DNA of 64,000 bases from Catellatospora sp. TT07R-123 (GCF_018327705.1 NZ_BNEM01000002.1:4278001-4342000); one strand, 5' to 3'; shown: positions 53,396 through 62,673, numbered from the stretch's first letter. Notes: generated from the sequence alone by a model not told the origin. Numbers and translations are program-made.

Positions 53396-54717
53396 CGGTC
53401 ACACCCACCCATCACCGGGTCGAGGCTGGCCCCGCCCGCGATCACATCGGCCAGCAGGCCGCCCTCCGCCATCGCCGGGATGGCCTGGAGATTGACGAAG
53501 CTCGGCTCGCGGAAGTGCACCCGGAAGGGCCGGGTGCCGCCGTCGGAGACCACGTGCGCGCCGAGCTCGCCGCGCGGCGCCTCGATCGGCACGTACACCT
53601 GGCCGGCCGGGACCCGGAAGCCCTCGGTGACCAGCTTGAAGTGGTGGATCAGCGACTCCATCGACTGACCCATGATGTGCGCGACGTGCTCCAGCGAGTT
53701 GCCCAGGCCGTCGTTGCCCACGGCCAGCTGCGCCGGCCAGGCGATCTTCTTGTCCTCGACCATGACCGGGCCCGGCTTGAGCCGGTCCAGCGCCTGCTCG
53801 ACCAGCTTCAGCGACTCACGCATCTCGGCCAGACGGACCAGGTAGCGGGACCACACGTCGCCGTCGGGCTGGGTCGGGACGTCGAACTCGTACGTCTCGT
53901 AACCGCAGTACGGCATGGTCTTGCGCAGGTCCCAGGCCAGGCCGGAGCTGCGCAGCACCGGGCCGGTGATGCCGAGCGCCACGCAACCGGTGACGTCGAG
54001 CACGGCCACGCCCTTGGTGCGCGCGGTCCAGATCGGCTGGCCGGAGAGCAGGTCCTCGTACTCCTTGATCCGCTTGGGCATGAAGCCCAGGAACTCGCGG
54101 ATCTTCTTGACCGCCTCCGGGGGCACGTCCTGCGACACGCCGCCGGGCCGGACGTACGCCATGTTCATGCGCAGACCGGTGATCATCTCGAAGATGTCGA
54201 GGATGAACTCGCGCTCGCGGAAGCCGTAGATCATCATCGACAGCGCGCCGAGCTCCATGCCGGTCGTCGCCAGCCACACCAGGTGGGAGGAGATCCGGTT
54301 GAGCTCCATCATCAGCACGCGGATGGTGGTGGCGCGCTCGGTGATCTGGTCCTCGATGCCCAGCAGCTTCTCCACCGCGAGGCAGTACGCCGTCTCGTTG
54401 AAGATCGGGGCGAGGTAGTCCATCCGGGTCACGAAGGTCGTGCCCTGGGTCCAGGTGCGGTATTCGATGTTCTTCTCGATACCGGTGTGCAGGTAGCCGA
54501 CGACGGTACGGGCGTCGGTGACCGTCTCGCCCTCCAGCTCCAGCACCAGGCGGAGCACGCCGTGCGTGGACGGGTGCTGCGGACCCATGTTGACGACGAT
54601 GCGCTCGTCGTGCAGCGGGTCGTGGCCCGAGACGATGGAGTCCCAGTCGCCACCGGTGACGGTGAAGACCTTGCCCTCGGTCGTCTCGCGCTCCTGCGCG
54701 TAACCAGCGTTGCTCAT
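53392..54717 (-). CDS. nuoD: NADH-quinone oxidoreductase subunit D
   Basis: A 441-residue 49-kDa-type subunit that forms the quinone pocket with NuoB. The signatures [22 protein letters not shown], including the quinone-site His, and [11 protein letters not shown] are clear. It starts at ATG 54717, overlapping the nuoC stop by four bases. It has no gap or extension relative to the family. Confidence 0.96.
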   Translation of the reverse strand: MSNAGYAQERETTEGKVFTVTGGDWDSIVSGHDPLHDERIVVNMGPQHPSTHGVLRLVLELEGETVTDARTVVGYLHTGIEKNIEYRTWTQGTTFVTRMDYLAPIFNETAYCLAVEKLLGIEDQITERATTIRVLMMELNRISSHLVWLATTGMELGALSMMIYGFREREFILDIFEMITGLRMNMAYVRPGGVSQDVPPEAVKKIREFLGFMPKRIKEYEDLLSGQPIWTARTKGVAVLDVTGCVALGITGPVLRSSGLAWDLRKTMPYCGYETYEFDVPTQPDGDVWSRYLVRLAEMRESLKLVEQALDRLKPGPVMVEDKKIAWPAQLAVGNDGLGNSLEHVAHIMGQSMESLIHHFKLVTEGFRVPAGQVYVPIEAPRGELGAHVVSDGGTRPFRVHFREPSFVNLQAIPAMAEGGLLADVIAGGASLDPVMGGCDR

Positions 54718-55349
54718 CGGTATGACCTCCGCGCGTCGGGCGGCGGGATCTCGGCGCCCTTGTACTCGATCGGGACCCCGCCCAGCGGGTAGTCCTTGCG
54801 CTGCGGGTGGCCGTCCCAGTCGTCCGGCATCAGGATCCGGGTCAGGTTGGGGTGGCCGTCGAAGATGACGCCGAACATGTCGTACGCCTCGCGCTCCTGC
54901 CAGTCCGCGGTCGGGTAGACCTGGGTGACGCTGGGCAGGTGCGGGTCGGCGACGGTGACCGCGCACTCCAGGCGCAGCCGGCGGCGGTACGTCATCGAGG
55001 TCAGCTGGTACACCACGTGCAGGCGGCGCTCCTCGCTGAGGTAGTCCACGCCCGACACCGAACTGCACAGCTCGTAGCGCAGCGACGCGTCGTCACGCAG
55101 CACCTGGCACACCTCGGCGATCTTCGCCGGGACGATGTGCAGGGTCAGCTCGCCCCGGTCGATCACGATGCGCTCGATGGCGTCGCCGAAGCCGGGGTAC
55201 GCCTCCTCCAGCGCGTCCACGATCTCGTCGAAGTCGCCGCCCAGGGGGCGCTGCGCCTCCAGCACCACCGGCCGCTTGCGGACCAGGCCGCCGAAGCCGG
55301 ACGTGTCACCGGACCCGGTGACCCCGAAGAGGCCCTCAGGTTGAGTCAT
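54714..55349 (-). CDS. nuoC: NADH-quinone oxidoreductase subunit C
   Basis: A 211-residue 30-kDa-type subunit. The signature region [32 protein letters not shown] is the diagnostic E-R-E-x-x-D-M-F-G block. A 25-residue N-terminal extension precedes the core. It starts at ATG 55349, overlapping the nuoB stop by four bases. Confidence 0.95.
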   Translation of the reverse strand: MTQPEGLFGVTGSGDTSGFGGLVRKRPVVLEAQRPLGGDFDEIVDALEEAYPGFGDAIERIVIDRGELTLHIVPAKIAEVCQVLRDDASLRYELCSSVSGVDYLSEERRLHVVYQLTSMTYRRRLRLECAVTVADPHLPSVTQVYPTADWQEREAYDMFGVIFDGHPNLTRILMPDDWDGHPQRKDYPLGGVPIEYKGAEIPPPDARRSYR

Positions 55350-55996
55350 CGGTTGCGCTCCATCCACTTCTCGATGCGCAGCTGCTCCTCGCGGCCCTCG
55401 GCAGCGGCCTGCTCCCACTCGTGGCGCAGCTGCTTGTTGTACCGGTAGCTGGAGGGCATGGCGCCCGGCGCGACGACGGGCTTGCCCTCGCGGGCCTCCT
55501 TGGCGGCCAGCATCTTGCGCCCACCGGCGCCGAGCGGCTCGGCCAGGATCTTGTCGTGCAGCTTGAGGATCGCGTCGAGCAGCATCTCCGGCCGCGGCGG
55601 GCAGCCGGGCAGGTACATGTCGACGGGCACGACGTGGTCGACGCCCTGCACGATCGCGTAGTTGTTGAACATGCCGCCCGACGACGCGCAGACACCCATC
55701 GAGAGCACCCAGCGGGGCTCGGGCATCTGGTCGTAGATCTGGCGCAGCACCGGGGCCATCTTCTGGCTGACCCGGCCGGCCACGATCATCAGGTCGGCCT
55801 GGCGGGGCGACGCCCGGAAGACCTCCATGCCGAAGCGGCCCGAGTCGAACCGGGCCGCACCGGTGGCCATCATCTCGATGGCGCAGCAGGCCAGGCCGAA
55901 GGTGGCCGGCCAGAAGCTGGCCTTGCGAGTCCAGTTGACGAGCCCCTGGACGGTGGTGAGCAGCACCCCGCTCGGGAGCTTCTCTTCGAGTCCCAT
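55346..55996 (-). CDS. nuoB: NADH-quinone oxidoreductase subunit B
   Basis: A 216-residue PSST-type subunit holding the N2 [4Fe-4S] cluster. Ligands: the tandem Cys in [14 protein letters not shown], plus [15 protein letters not shown] and [15 protein letters not shown]. The first 20 residues form an amphipathic region. It starts at ATG 55996, one base after the nuoA stop. The C-terminal 50 residues are a charged extension common in actinobacteria. Confidence 0.96.
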   Translation of the reverse strand: MGLEEKLPSGVLLTTVQGLVNWTRKASFWPATFGLACCAIEMMATGAARFDSGRFGMEVFRASPRQADLMIVAGRVSQKMAPVLRQIYDQMPEPRWVLSMGVCASSGGMFNNYAIVQGVDHVVPVDMYLPGCPPRPEMLLDAILKLHDKILAEPLGAGGRKMLAAKEAREGKPVVAPGAMPSSYRYNKQLRHEWEQAAAEGREEQLRIEKWMERNR

Positions 55997-55997
55997 G

Positions 55998-56363
55998 TCA
56001 GTCCCAATCCAGGCCGCCGCGACGCCACACATAGGCGTACGCGACGAACACCGTGCCAATGAACATGATCATCTCCCAGAACGCGAAGCTGCCCAGCGCG
56101 TTGAAGCTGACAGCCCACGGGTAGAGGAAGATGATCTCGATGTCGAAGACGATGAAGAGCATCGCGGTCAGGTAGAACTTGACCGGGAAGCGTCCGCCGC
56201 CGACCGGCTGAGGGGTCGGCTCGATGCCGCATTCATAGGCGTCCAGCTTCGCCTTGTTGAAGCGACGGGGTCCGATGAAGGGTGCAGCCGCCACCGAGAA
56301 GAGCCCGAAGGCACCGGCGAGCGCGAAGAGCCCCACAATCGGGATGTACGCGGAGAGCGACAC
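55998..56363 (-). CDS. nuoA: NADH-quinone oxidoreductase subunit A
   Basis: A 121-residue, three-helix membrane subunit and first gene of the operon. The loop [12 protein letters not shown] carries the conserved Cys and acidic residues, and [15 protein letters not shown] is the second diagnostic segment. It starts at GTG 56363 behind AGAGGAAGGGA. The 80-bp gap to the MenJ-like stop is likely to contain the nuo promoter, although read-through from that gene is possible. Confidence 0.95.
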   Translation of the reverse strand: MSLSAYIPIVGLFALAGAFGLFSVAAAPFIGPRRFNKAKLDAYECGIEPTPQPVGGGRFPVKFYLTAMLFIVFDIEIIFLYPWAVSFNALGSFAFWEMIMFIGTVFVAYAYVWRRGGLDWD

Positions 56364-56443
56364 TTGCCTGCGTCCCTTCCTCTGGTTCAGGCGGGCTGTT
56401 TCGCCTGGTTGCGGTACTCGTAAGATCCTCGCGCGGCGTTCCG

Positions 56444-57712
56444 CTAGACAGCGGGTGCCACGCGGGACAGGGCATTGATGATCCGGTCCATCGCGTCGCC
56501 ACCGCGAGGATCGGTCAGGTTCGCCAGCAGCTTCAGTACGAAGCGCATCAGCGTCGGGTGCGGCATGCCGTGTTTGGTGGCGACCTTCATGACCTGCGGG
56601 TTGCCGATCAGCTTCACGAAGACGCCGCCGATGCGGTAATACCCGCCGAGCCGGCGCCGCAGCTCGGTGCCGTACCCCTGCAACGCGAGCTCCCGGGCCG
56701 GACCGGCCGGGCGCGCCAGCGCCTGGATCATCACTTCGGCTGCGAGCTGGCCAGACTCCATCGCGTACGCGATGCCCTCGCCGTTGAAGGGGTTGACCAT
56801 GCCGCCGGAGTCACCCACCAGCACCATGCCGCGGGTGTAGTGCGGAACGCGGTTGAAGCCCATCGGCAGCGCCGCGCCCAGGATCTTGCCGTCCGCGTTG
56901 GCCTCGGTCAGGCCCCACTCCGGCGGGGTCGCGGTGAGCCAGTCGGTCAGCATCGTGCGGTAGTTGGTCTGCTGGTAGGCCTTGGACGAGTTGAGCACGC
57001 CCAGGCCGACGTTGATCCGGCCGTCGCCGAGACCGAAGATCCAGCCGTACCCGGGCAGCTGCGCGCTGCCCGCCTCCCGGCTGCGCAGCTCCAGCCACGA
57101 CTCCAGGTAGTCGTCGTTGGCCTTGGCCTCGCAGTGGTAGTAGCGGCGCACCGCGACGCCCATCGGGCGGTCCTCGCGCTTGGTGATGCCCAGCGCGAGC
57201 GGGAACCGGCCCGAGACGCCGTCGGCGGCGACCACCAGGTGCGCGCGCATGACCTTGACGCCCTCGGCCGTCTTCACCTCGACGCCGACGACGCGGCCCT
57301 CGGCGTCGAGCACCGGGCCGGTCACGTTGTGGCCGGTCCGCAGGTCGGCACCGGCGGCCACGGCACACTTGGCGAGCATGTCGTCGAAGTCCATGCGGGT
57401 GCGGACGAGGCCGAAGTCGGGGAAGCTGGCCAGCTCGGGCCAGTCCAGCTCCAGCCGTACGCCGCCGCCGATGACGCGCAGGCCCTTGTTGCGCAGCCAG
57501 CCGGCTTCGGGGCTGACGTCCACGCCCATGTCGATCAGCTGCTTGACCGCGCGCGGGGTCAGGCCGTCGCCGCAGACCTTCTCCCGGGGGAACTCGGTCT
57601 TCTCCAGCAGCAGGACCTTCACACCGTGCTTGGCAAGGTGGAACGCGGTGGCGGAGCCCCCCGGACCGGCACCTACGACGATCACATCTGCATCGACATC
57701 GGTCGGTGTCAT
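56444..57712 (-). CDS. menJ: Geranylgeranyl reductase family protein, MenJ-like
   Basis: A 422-residue FAD-dependent reductase. The N-terminal dinucleotide fold is VIVVGAGPGGSATAFHL. PREKVCGDGLTPRAV is the family motif, and GDSGGMVNPFNGEGIAYAMESG is the second FAD-binding block. In M. tuberculosis MenJ saturates one isoprene unit of menaquinone. The link here to grcC, nuo and menG supports the same role. It starts at ATG 57712 behind GAGGTGAGC. A DtxR/IdeR-like half site lies about 100 bp upstream. Confidence 0.9.
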   Translation of the reverse strand: MTPTDVDADVIVVGAGPGGSATAFHLAKHGVKVLLLEKTEFPREKVCGDGLTPRAVKQLIDMGVDVSPEAGWLRNKGLRVIGGGVRLELDWPELASFPDFGLVRTRMDFDDMLAKCAVAAGADLRTGHNVTGPVLDAEGRVVGVEVKTAEGVKVMRAHLVVAADGVSGRFPLALGITKREDRPMGVAVRRYYHCEAKANDDYLESWLELRSREAGSAQLPGYGWIFGLGDGRINVGLGVLNSSKAYQQTNYRTMLTDWLTATPPEWGLTEANADGKILGAALPMGFNRVPHYTRGMVLVGDSGGMVNPFNGEGIAYAMESGQLAAEVMIQALARPAGPARELALQGYGTELRRRLGGYYRIGGVFVKLIGNPQVMKVATKHGMPHPTLMRFVLKLLANLTDPRGGDAMDRIINALSRVAPAV

Positions 57713-57813
57713 GCTCACCTCCACCTCGGCCTTAACGCTCGTTCCGGGCTCGTGAAAGTCTTCACAAGCCAGTCCGGCGTGCAGTCTAGAACTGCGCCGA
57801 GACCACGTAGTGG

Positions 57814-57832
57814 TTAGGTGAGCCTAAGTACC
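57814..57832. promoter_or_regulatory. Weak DtxR/IdeR-like box upstream of menJ
   Basis: TTAGGTGAGCCTAAGTACC shares 13 of the first 14 bases with the iron-box consensus TTAGGTTAGCCTAACCTAA, but the last five differ. It could be a half site. Confidence 0.35.
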
Positions 57833-57934
57833 TAAGGGACGGCAGGTATGGCGGCGTTTCCGGCCCGCCGCGGCGATCAAGCCACTAGGATGCCCGCACC
57901 CGTCGGCACAGCCGCCCGGACGCGTCGGCGGTGG

Positions 57935-58126
57935 TCAGGATTCGGGGCTCGCCGCCGGTGCCGCCGGTTCAGGATCAGGCCGGTCCGCCTTCGCGAGGCG
58001 TTCGCGTTCAGCCTGCCGCGCGGCCGCACGCCGCCGCGCCGCCGCCTCCAGGTCGGCCACCCGCACCGGCGGTTCCCCGTACCCCCCGCCGAGGGTGCCG
58101 AGCACCGCACTCTCCTCGTACCCCAT
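57935..58126 (-). CDS. Small hypothetical protein
   Basis: A 63-residue ORF, MGYEESAVLGTLGGGYGEPP followed by an Ala/Arg-rich helix (VADLEAAARRRAAARQAERERL) and a Pro-rich tail. Codon use fits the neighbours. It starts at ATG 58126 with only a weak GGGG ribosome site. It is the only plausible gene in the 564-bp gap 57713-58276. Function is unknown; it may be a short regulatory or structural peptide. Confidence 0.45.
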   Translation of the reverse strand: MGYEESAVLGTLGGGYGEPPVRVADLEAAARRRAAARQAERERLAKADRPDPEPAAPAASPES

Positions 58127-58159
58127 ACCCCGATCGTCCCCGGGGCGGGGCTGGGCAGG

Positions 58160-58223
58160 GTGCAGTTTCGGGGAAAGTGCTGGAATGGCCGCGTTGATTC
58201 GTGCAGTTTCCCCGAAACTGCAC
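58160..58223. repeat. GTGCAGTTTCGGGGAAAGTG palindromic repeat, copy 3
   Basis: The left arm GTGCAGTTTCGGGGAAAGTG is followed by CTGGAAT. The right half reads GTGCAGTTTCCCCGAAACTG. It is the best-preserved copy for the outer arms. It lies about 55 bp past the MenG stop (minus strand). Confidence 0.83.
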
Positions 58224-58276
58224 GAACAGCCCCGCGCGGCGGCGGGGCGGGCGCGCGCCGGGGCGACGCGGGCCCG

Positions 58277-58969
58277 TCAGGGGCGGGTGGCGCGGTGGAG
58301 GGCGACGATGCCGCCGGTCAGGTTGCGCCACTTCACCTGCGACCAGTTGTTCTCGCCGATGATCGCGGCGAGCTCGCGCTGGTCGGGCCAGGCCCGGATC
58401 GACTCGGCCAGGTAGACGTACGCCTCGGGGTTGCTGGCGACCCGGCGGGCCACCGCGGGCAGCGAGCGCATGAGGTACTGGAGGTAGACGGTGCGGAACG
58501 CGCCGTTGGTCGGGTGCGAGAACTCGCAGATGACCAGGCGGCCGCCGGGCTTGGTGACCCGGGCCAGCTCGCGCAGGGCCGCCGGGGTGTTCGCCACGTT
58601 GCGGATCGCGAACGAGATGGTGACCGCGTCGAACGTCTCGTCCGCGAAGGGCAGTGCCAGCGCGTCGGCCGCCGTCAGCGGCACGTGCGGGCGGGTGCGC
58701 CGGCCGACCTTGAGCATGCCCAGCGACAGGTCCGCGCCCACGACGTACGCCCCCGAGCGGGCCAGTTCCTCGGTGGAGACGCCGGTGCCCGCGCCGAGGT
58801 CGAGCACCTTCTCACCCGGCTTGAGGTCCAGCGCAGAGCGGGTCGCGCGCCGCCACGACTTGTCCTGACCGAACGACAGCACCGAGTTCGTCTTGTCGTA
58901 GTTCTCGGCCACGCCGTCGAACATCGCGGCGATCTCGTTCGGCTCTTTGTCCAGGTCTGCGCGCGTCAT
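58277..58969 (-). CDS. menG: Demethylmenaquinone methyltransferase
   Basis: A 230-residue class I SAM methyltransferase of the UbiE/MenG family that methylates demethylmenaquinone, the last step of menaquinone synthesis. Motifs: [20 protein letters not shown] at the N-terminus, [15 protein letters not shown] (SAM site, about 56-70), and [19 protein letters not shown]. The C-terminal [11 protein letters not shown] is the UbiE signature. It starts at ATG 58969. It lies between the small ORF and the secreted paralogue pair. MenG is shared by both known routes to menaquinone. Confidence 0.95.
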   Translation of the reverse strand: MTRADLDKEPNEIAAMFDGVAENYDKTNSVLSFGQDKSWRRATRSALDLKPGEKVLDLGAGTGVSTEELARSGAYVVGADLSLGMLKVGRRTRPHVPLTAADALALPFADETFDAVTISFAIRNVANTPAALRELARVTKPGGRLVICEFSHPTNGAFRTVYLQYLMRSLPAVARRVASNPEAYVYLAESIRAWPDQRELAAIIGENNWSQVKWRNLTGGIVALHRATRP

Positions 58970-59061
58970 GGCGTCACTCTGCCAAACGGCTCCGGTGACC
59001 CGGCATCCGGCTCACCCCGCCGTCTGCCGCGCCACCCGCGCGGCGCTGCCGCGAGCGCTGG

Positions 59062-59841
59062 TCAGCCGTCGCGCTCGGCGCCGCGCCGCAGCACGTAGAC
59101 GGCGACCGCCAGCGCGAGCAGCCCGATCAGCACCACGCACAGGATGACGATGATCAGCGTACGGCTGGCGCTGCTCAGGTCTGGGTCGGCAGCCGCCGGC
59201 ACCGCCTCCGGCACCGCGACGACGCCCGTGCCGGAGTCAGGCGACTCCGCCACCGGCACCGCCGAGGCCTGCGGCGAGACGGACGGCGCCATGCTGGACC
59301 GGGCGGGCGCCGAGGCGGCGGCCGGGGATGCCTGCGGGGTGGCCGACGGAGCCGGGCCGGGGTCGTTGACGAGCAGCGGCACCTGGTCGTTGGCCGCGTT
59401 CGGGTCGCATGAGCAGGTCACCTTGAGCGAGCCCCGGCCGGTGACCGGGCCGTCGATGCGCACCTGGACCGTGCGCCACACCGCCTTGCCGTCGGGCGCG
59501 ACGCCGGGCCACGGCCCGACCGTGTAGCACTCCGCCCGCGTCGAGTCCTCGCGCAGGTTGCAGTCCTCGCCCTCGAACCCGCCCACGAACCGGGTGCCGG
59601 GCGGGGCCGTGTAGTCGAAGCGGACCTTCACCGTCGCGCCGACCTGGTCCGGGCCGAAGTTGGCGATCGACAGCTCCAGCCCGACGACGCCGTTGACCTT
59701 CCCGACGGCCGGGCGCGCGCCCACGGCCAGATCCGAGCCTCCGGCCGCGTACGCCGGCACCGCCGACGCCGCCACGGCCAGCACGCCCAGCACTGCCGCC
59801 CATCCCCGCCTGATCACCAGTGGACCATAGGCGGGCGTCAC
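59062..59841 (-). CDS. Secreted membrane-anchored protein, CSCDP family, copy 1
   Basis: A 259-residue protein with a signal peptide (residues 1-33, ending AYA) and an extracellular DUF11-like beta domain (about 35-145). The conserved C-terminal end of that domain is VTCSCDPNAANDQ. A Pro/Ser/Ala-rich stalk (about 150-215) and a C-terminal helix with Arg tail (about 226-250) follow, so it projects from the membrane. The beta domain has paired Cys (EDCNLRED, AECYTVG). It is closely related in layout to the protein at 59885-60730. Function is unknown. Confidence 0.83.
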   Translation of the reverse strand: MTPAYGPLVIRRGWAAVLGVLAVAASAVPAYAAGGSDLAVGARPAVGKVNGVVGLELSIANFGPDQVGATVKVRFDYTAPPGTRFVGGFEGEDCNLREDSTRAECYTVGPWPGVAPDGKAVWRTVQVRIDGPVTGRGSLKVTCSCDPNAANDQVPLLVNDPGPAPSATPQASPAAASAPARSSMAPSVSPQASAVPVAESPDSGTGVVAVPEAVPAAADPDLSSASRTLIIVILCVVLIGLLALAVAVYVLRRGAERDG

Positions 59842-59884
59842 TGGGCGGGGGATGGGCTGATCGGCCGATACCCGCCGCGACCGG

Positions 59885-60730
59885 CTACTCGCCGGCTTCG
59901 TCGTCCTCGTCGTCGCTGCTGTTGCGCCACAGGTAGACCGCGAACCCGAGCCCGCCCAGCGCCAGCACCACGGCCGCGCCGCCGATCACGAACAGCAGGT
60001 CGACGCCGGAGTCGTCCTCCGGCGCGGACCCGGAACCGTCGGCGCCGGGAGCCACGTCGGTCGGCACCACGGGGCTGGCCTCGGTCGGCATCTCGACCGG
60101 GGTCGGGCTGGGCGTGGCCGAGGGCGAGGCCGACTTCGACGGGGTGGGCGAGGTGTGCGGGCCCGGCTTGGGCGCGGGCGGGTTGTTGCCGTTGAGCACC
60201 AGGGCGGTCCGGTTGTTCGGCGAGTACGGGTCGCAGGAGCAGCTCACCACCGCCGACCCCACCGACCCGATCTTGCCGACCACCACCAGCTGGAAGGTGC
60301 CCCACACCATGGGGCCGCCCGGCTGGACGTCCTTCCACTGCTGGGTCCGGGTCAGCCCGCAGACGACCCTGGTGTCCAGGGAGTTGATCTCGCAGGCACC
60401 GCCGCCGTGGTCCACCGAGCCGCGTACGAACCTGGTGCCGCGCGGCGCCTGCAACGTCAGGCGCGCACTCGACGCGGGCGCGGCCGGGCCGTAGTCGACC
60501 ACGCCCAGCCGCATGGTGACGGTGTCGCCGAGCTTCACCTCGCGCACCGCCATCGCCCGCACCGCCAGGTCGGCCTTGCCGTCGGCCCAGGACGGCAGCG
60601 CCGCGCCGAGCACCAGCACGGCCGCCGACAGCAGCACCGTCGCGGCCCGCGCCGCCAGAGACGTTCCCCGTTCACGCACGCGTGGACGATAGATAGGGAC
60701 AACCGCCCGGAACATGGGCTGATCGGTCAC
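59885..60730 (-). CDS. Secreted membrane-anchored protein, CSCDP family, copy 2
   Basis: A 281-residue paralogue of the neighbour at 59062. It has a signal peptide (about residues 22-49, ending SWA), a DUF11-like domain with ACEINSLDT and VVCGLTRT Cys pairs, then the shared VSCSCDPYSPNN motif. The linker is rich in Pro, Ser and Thr, and a C-terminal helix (about 248-270) ends in an acidic DDEDDEAGE tail; the first paralogue has a basic tail instead. The two probably arose by tandem duplication, 43 bp apart. Function is unknown; adhesion or surface display is possible. Confidence 0.82.
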   Translation of the reverse strand: MTDQPMFRAVVPIYRPRVRERGTSLAARAATVLLSAAVLVLGAALPSWADGKADLAVRAMAVREVKLGDTVTMRLGVVDYGPAAPASSARLTLQAPRGTRFVRGSVDHGGGACEINSLDTRVVCGLTRTQQWKDVQPGGPMVWGTFQLVVVGKIGSVGSAVVSCSCDPYSPNNRTALVLNGNNPPAPKPGPHTSPTPSKSASPSATPSPTPVEMPTEASPVVPTDVAPGADGSGSAPEDDSGVDLLFVIGGAAVVLALGGLGFAVYLWRNSSDDEDDEAGE

Positions 60731-60811
60731 TTCGGCATATGCCGTCGCTCACTACAGCCCGATGTCCGCCGCCCGTACCCGGCGCCGGGACGCCACCGGA
60801 ACCCGGAACCG

Positions 60812-62002
60812 TCAGCGGGCCTCGACCAGCGGCAGGGTCTTGCCGACGCCGCCGCCCGGGATCGCGATCGAGGAGAAGTGCGAGGTGATGCGCTCGTCGG
60901 TCGGGTCGTCCGCCGGGGTCCAGTGCACGTCCAGGTGGCGGTAGAGCGTGTCGCGCTGGGCCGGGATGCGCCCGGCGGTGCGGATGAGCTGCACCAGGTC
61001 GACCAGGTTGGACCGGTGCTTGGCACCGGCCGAGGAGATGACGTTCTCCTCCAGCATGATCGAGCCGAGGTCGTCGACGCCCATGTGCAGCGCGAGCTGG
61101 CCCACGTCCTTGCCGGTGGTGAGCCAGGAGGCCTGGAGGTGGTTGACGTTGTCGAAGAACAGGCGGGCCACCGCGATCAGGCGCAGGTATTCCAGCGTGG
61201 TGGCCTGGGTGCGGCCCTTGAGGTGGTTGTTCTCCGCCTGGTACGTCCACGGGATGAAGGCCCGGAAGCCGCCCGTGCGGTCCTGCACGTCGCGGATCAT
61301 CCGCAGGTGCTCGATCCGCTCGGCGTTGGTCTCGCCGGTGCCCATCATCATGGTGGCGGTCGACTCGACGCCGTGGCGGTGCGCGACCTCCATGACCTCC
61401 AGCCAGCGCTCGCCGGACTCCTTGAGCGGGGCGATCGCCCGGCGGGGGCGCTCGGGCAGCATCTCGGCGCCTGCGCCCGCGATCGAGTCCAGGCCCGCGG
61501 CCTTGATCCGGACGACCGCGTCCTCGATGGAGACGCCGGAGACCTTGGCCATGTGCAGGATCTCGCTCGGCCCGATCGAGTGGATCATCAGGTCCGGGTA
61601 CGCCTGCTTCACCGACGAGAACAGGTTCTCGTAGTACTCCACGCCGTATTCGGGGTGGTGGCCGCCCTGGAGCATCACCTGGGTCGCGCCGAGCTCGACC
61701 GCCTCGCCGCAGCGGCGCAGGATCTCGGCGGTGTCGTGGGTCCAGCCCTCGGCGTGCTTGGGCGCCCGGTAGAAGGCGCAGAACTTGCACGCGGTGACAC
61801 AGACGTTCGTGTAGTTGATGTTGCGGTCGATCAGGTACGTGACGATGCCGTCCGGGTAGCGCCGCCGCCGCACCGCGTCAGCCGCCTCGCCGAGCGCGTG
61901 GAACGGTGCGTCGGTGTAGAGCAGCAGCGCCTCCTCGGCGCTGATGCGGCCACCGTCGGCGGCCCGCTGCACGATGCTGTCGATCTCCCGGTTCCCAGTC
62001 AC
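60812..62002 (-). CDS. mqnC: Cyclic dehypoxanthinylfutalosine synthase (radical SAM)
   Basis: A 396-residue radical SAM enzyme of the futalosine pathway to menaquinone; it cyclises dehypoxanthine futalosine. The [4Fe-4S] motif is CVTACKFC (Cys68, 72, 75). The GGHHPEYGVEYYENLF and MMMGTGETNAERIEHL segments are typical of MqnC. It starts at GTG 62002, overlapping the PadR stop as GTGA. It shows that this organism uses the futalosine route rather than the chorismate/MenF-MenD route for head-group synthesis (inference; other mqn genes are outside the window). Confidence 0.95.
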   Translation of the reverse strand: MTGNREIDSIVQRAADGGRISAEEALLLYTDAPFHALGEAADAVRRRRYPDGIVTYLIDRNINYTNVCVTACKFCAFYRAPKHAEGWTHDTAEILRRCGEAVELGATQVMLQGGHHPEYGVEYYENLFSSVKQAYPDLMIHSIGPSEILHMAKVSGVSIEDAVVRIKAAGLDSIAGAGAEMLPERPRRAIAPLKESGERWLEVMEVAHRHGVESTATMMMGTGETNAERIEHLRMIRDVQDRTGGFRAFIPWTYQAENNHLKGRTQATTLEYLRLIAVARLFFDNVNHLQASWLTTGKDVGQLALHMGVDDLGSIMLEENVISSAGAKHRSNLVDLVQLIRTAGRIPAQRDTLYRHLDVHWTPADDPTDERITSHFSSIAIPGGGVGKTLPLVEAR

Positions 62003-62616
62003 GTCCCCGAGGGTATCGGGTCGCCGAACGCCGCGGCACGTCCGGTCCGCAGGCAGGTGGCGAGCCACTGCGCCCACGCGCCCGTCGCGCGGGCCGACTC
62101 GATCCCCATGAGCAGCACCGCGTAGTTGCCGAACCCCGGGTGGTCGGGCCGGTCGTGGCCGGTGCCGCGCAGCATGGCCGCCTCCTGCTCCCACTCGTCC
62201 AGCAGGTCGCGCTGGCGGGCGGCGATGCGGGCGTACAGGTCGGCCATGGCCACCGGATCGGCGCTGTTCGCCGCGTACGCCTTCAGCACGGTCTCGCTGC
62301 GGGGCGCCACCACCGGCGGCCGCACCAGCCACTCGCCCAGGGCGGCCAGCCCGGCCGGGGTCAGCGTGTACGTCTTCTTCGCCCGGGGGCCCGGACCGGC
62401 ACCCTCGGCCAGCTCGACCCACGTCGCCGCCGCGAGCCGGGCCAGCTCCGGATAGATCTGGCTGTGCTTGGCGGTCCAGAAGTGGCCGATCGGGGACTTC
62501 ATCCGCTGCGTCAGCTGGTAACCGGTCGCCGGACCCCGGGTGAGCAGCGAGAGCAGGGCGTAACCGAGCGCCGAACCGGACACCGATGCCGAATCGTCAC
62601 CGTCGCGCGCCCGCAT
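61999..62616 (-). CDS. PadR-family transcriptional regulator
   Basis: A 205-residue repressor. The N-terminal winged helix (about 13-90) includes GYALLSLLTRGPATGYQLTQRM and ARLAAATWVELAE; KKTYTLTPAGLAAL gives the wing. The C-terminal half (Vir_C-type helices) dimerises. It starts at ATG 62616 behind GAGGAGG. It is translationally coupled to mqnC and divergent from the esterase. Two overlapping ATGT-N8-ACAT sites lie just upstream, so autoregulation and joint control of both flanks are likely. The ligand is unknown. Confidence 0.9.
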   Translation of the reverse strand: MRARDGDDSASVSGSALGYALLSLLTRGPATGYQLTQRMKSPIGHFWTAKHSQIYPELARLAAATWVELAEGAGPGPRAKKTYTLTPAGLAALGEWLVRPPVVAPRSETVLKAYAANSADPVAMADLYARIAARQRDLLDEWEQEAAMLRGTGHDRPDHPGFGNYAVLLMGIESARATGAWAQWLATCLRTGRAAAFGDPIPSGT

Positions 62617-62630
62617 CGCGCCTCCTCACT

Positions 62631-62660
62631 ATGTAACTTCTGACATGTCGACTCTGACAT
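62631..62660. promoter_or_regulatory. Two overlapping PadR-type operators
   Basis: ATGT-N8-ACAT occurs at 62631-62646 and again at 62645-62660, sharing the central AT of ACATGT. This matches the known PadR consensus (ATGT-N8-ACAT). They lie in the 57-bp divergent gap between the PadR start and the esterase start. Confidence 0.65.
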
Positions 62661-62673
62661 AGGGGGGATTCAC

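Noticed and set aside
57841-57880. A fifth copy of the 61-bp repeat
   Set aside because: Only GGCGTTTCCGG and GGCGATC are present at short distance; there is no matching left arm or 61-bp span.
57848-59098. 416-codon plus-strand frame
   Set aside because: It is antisense to the small ORF and menG; no motif.
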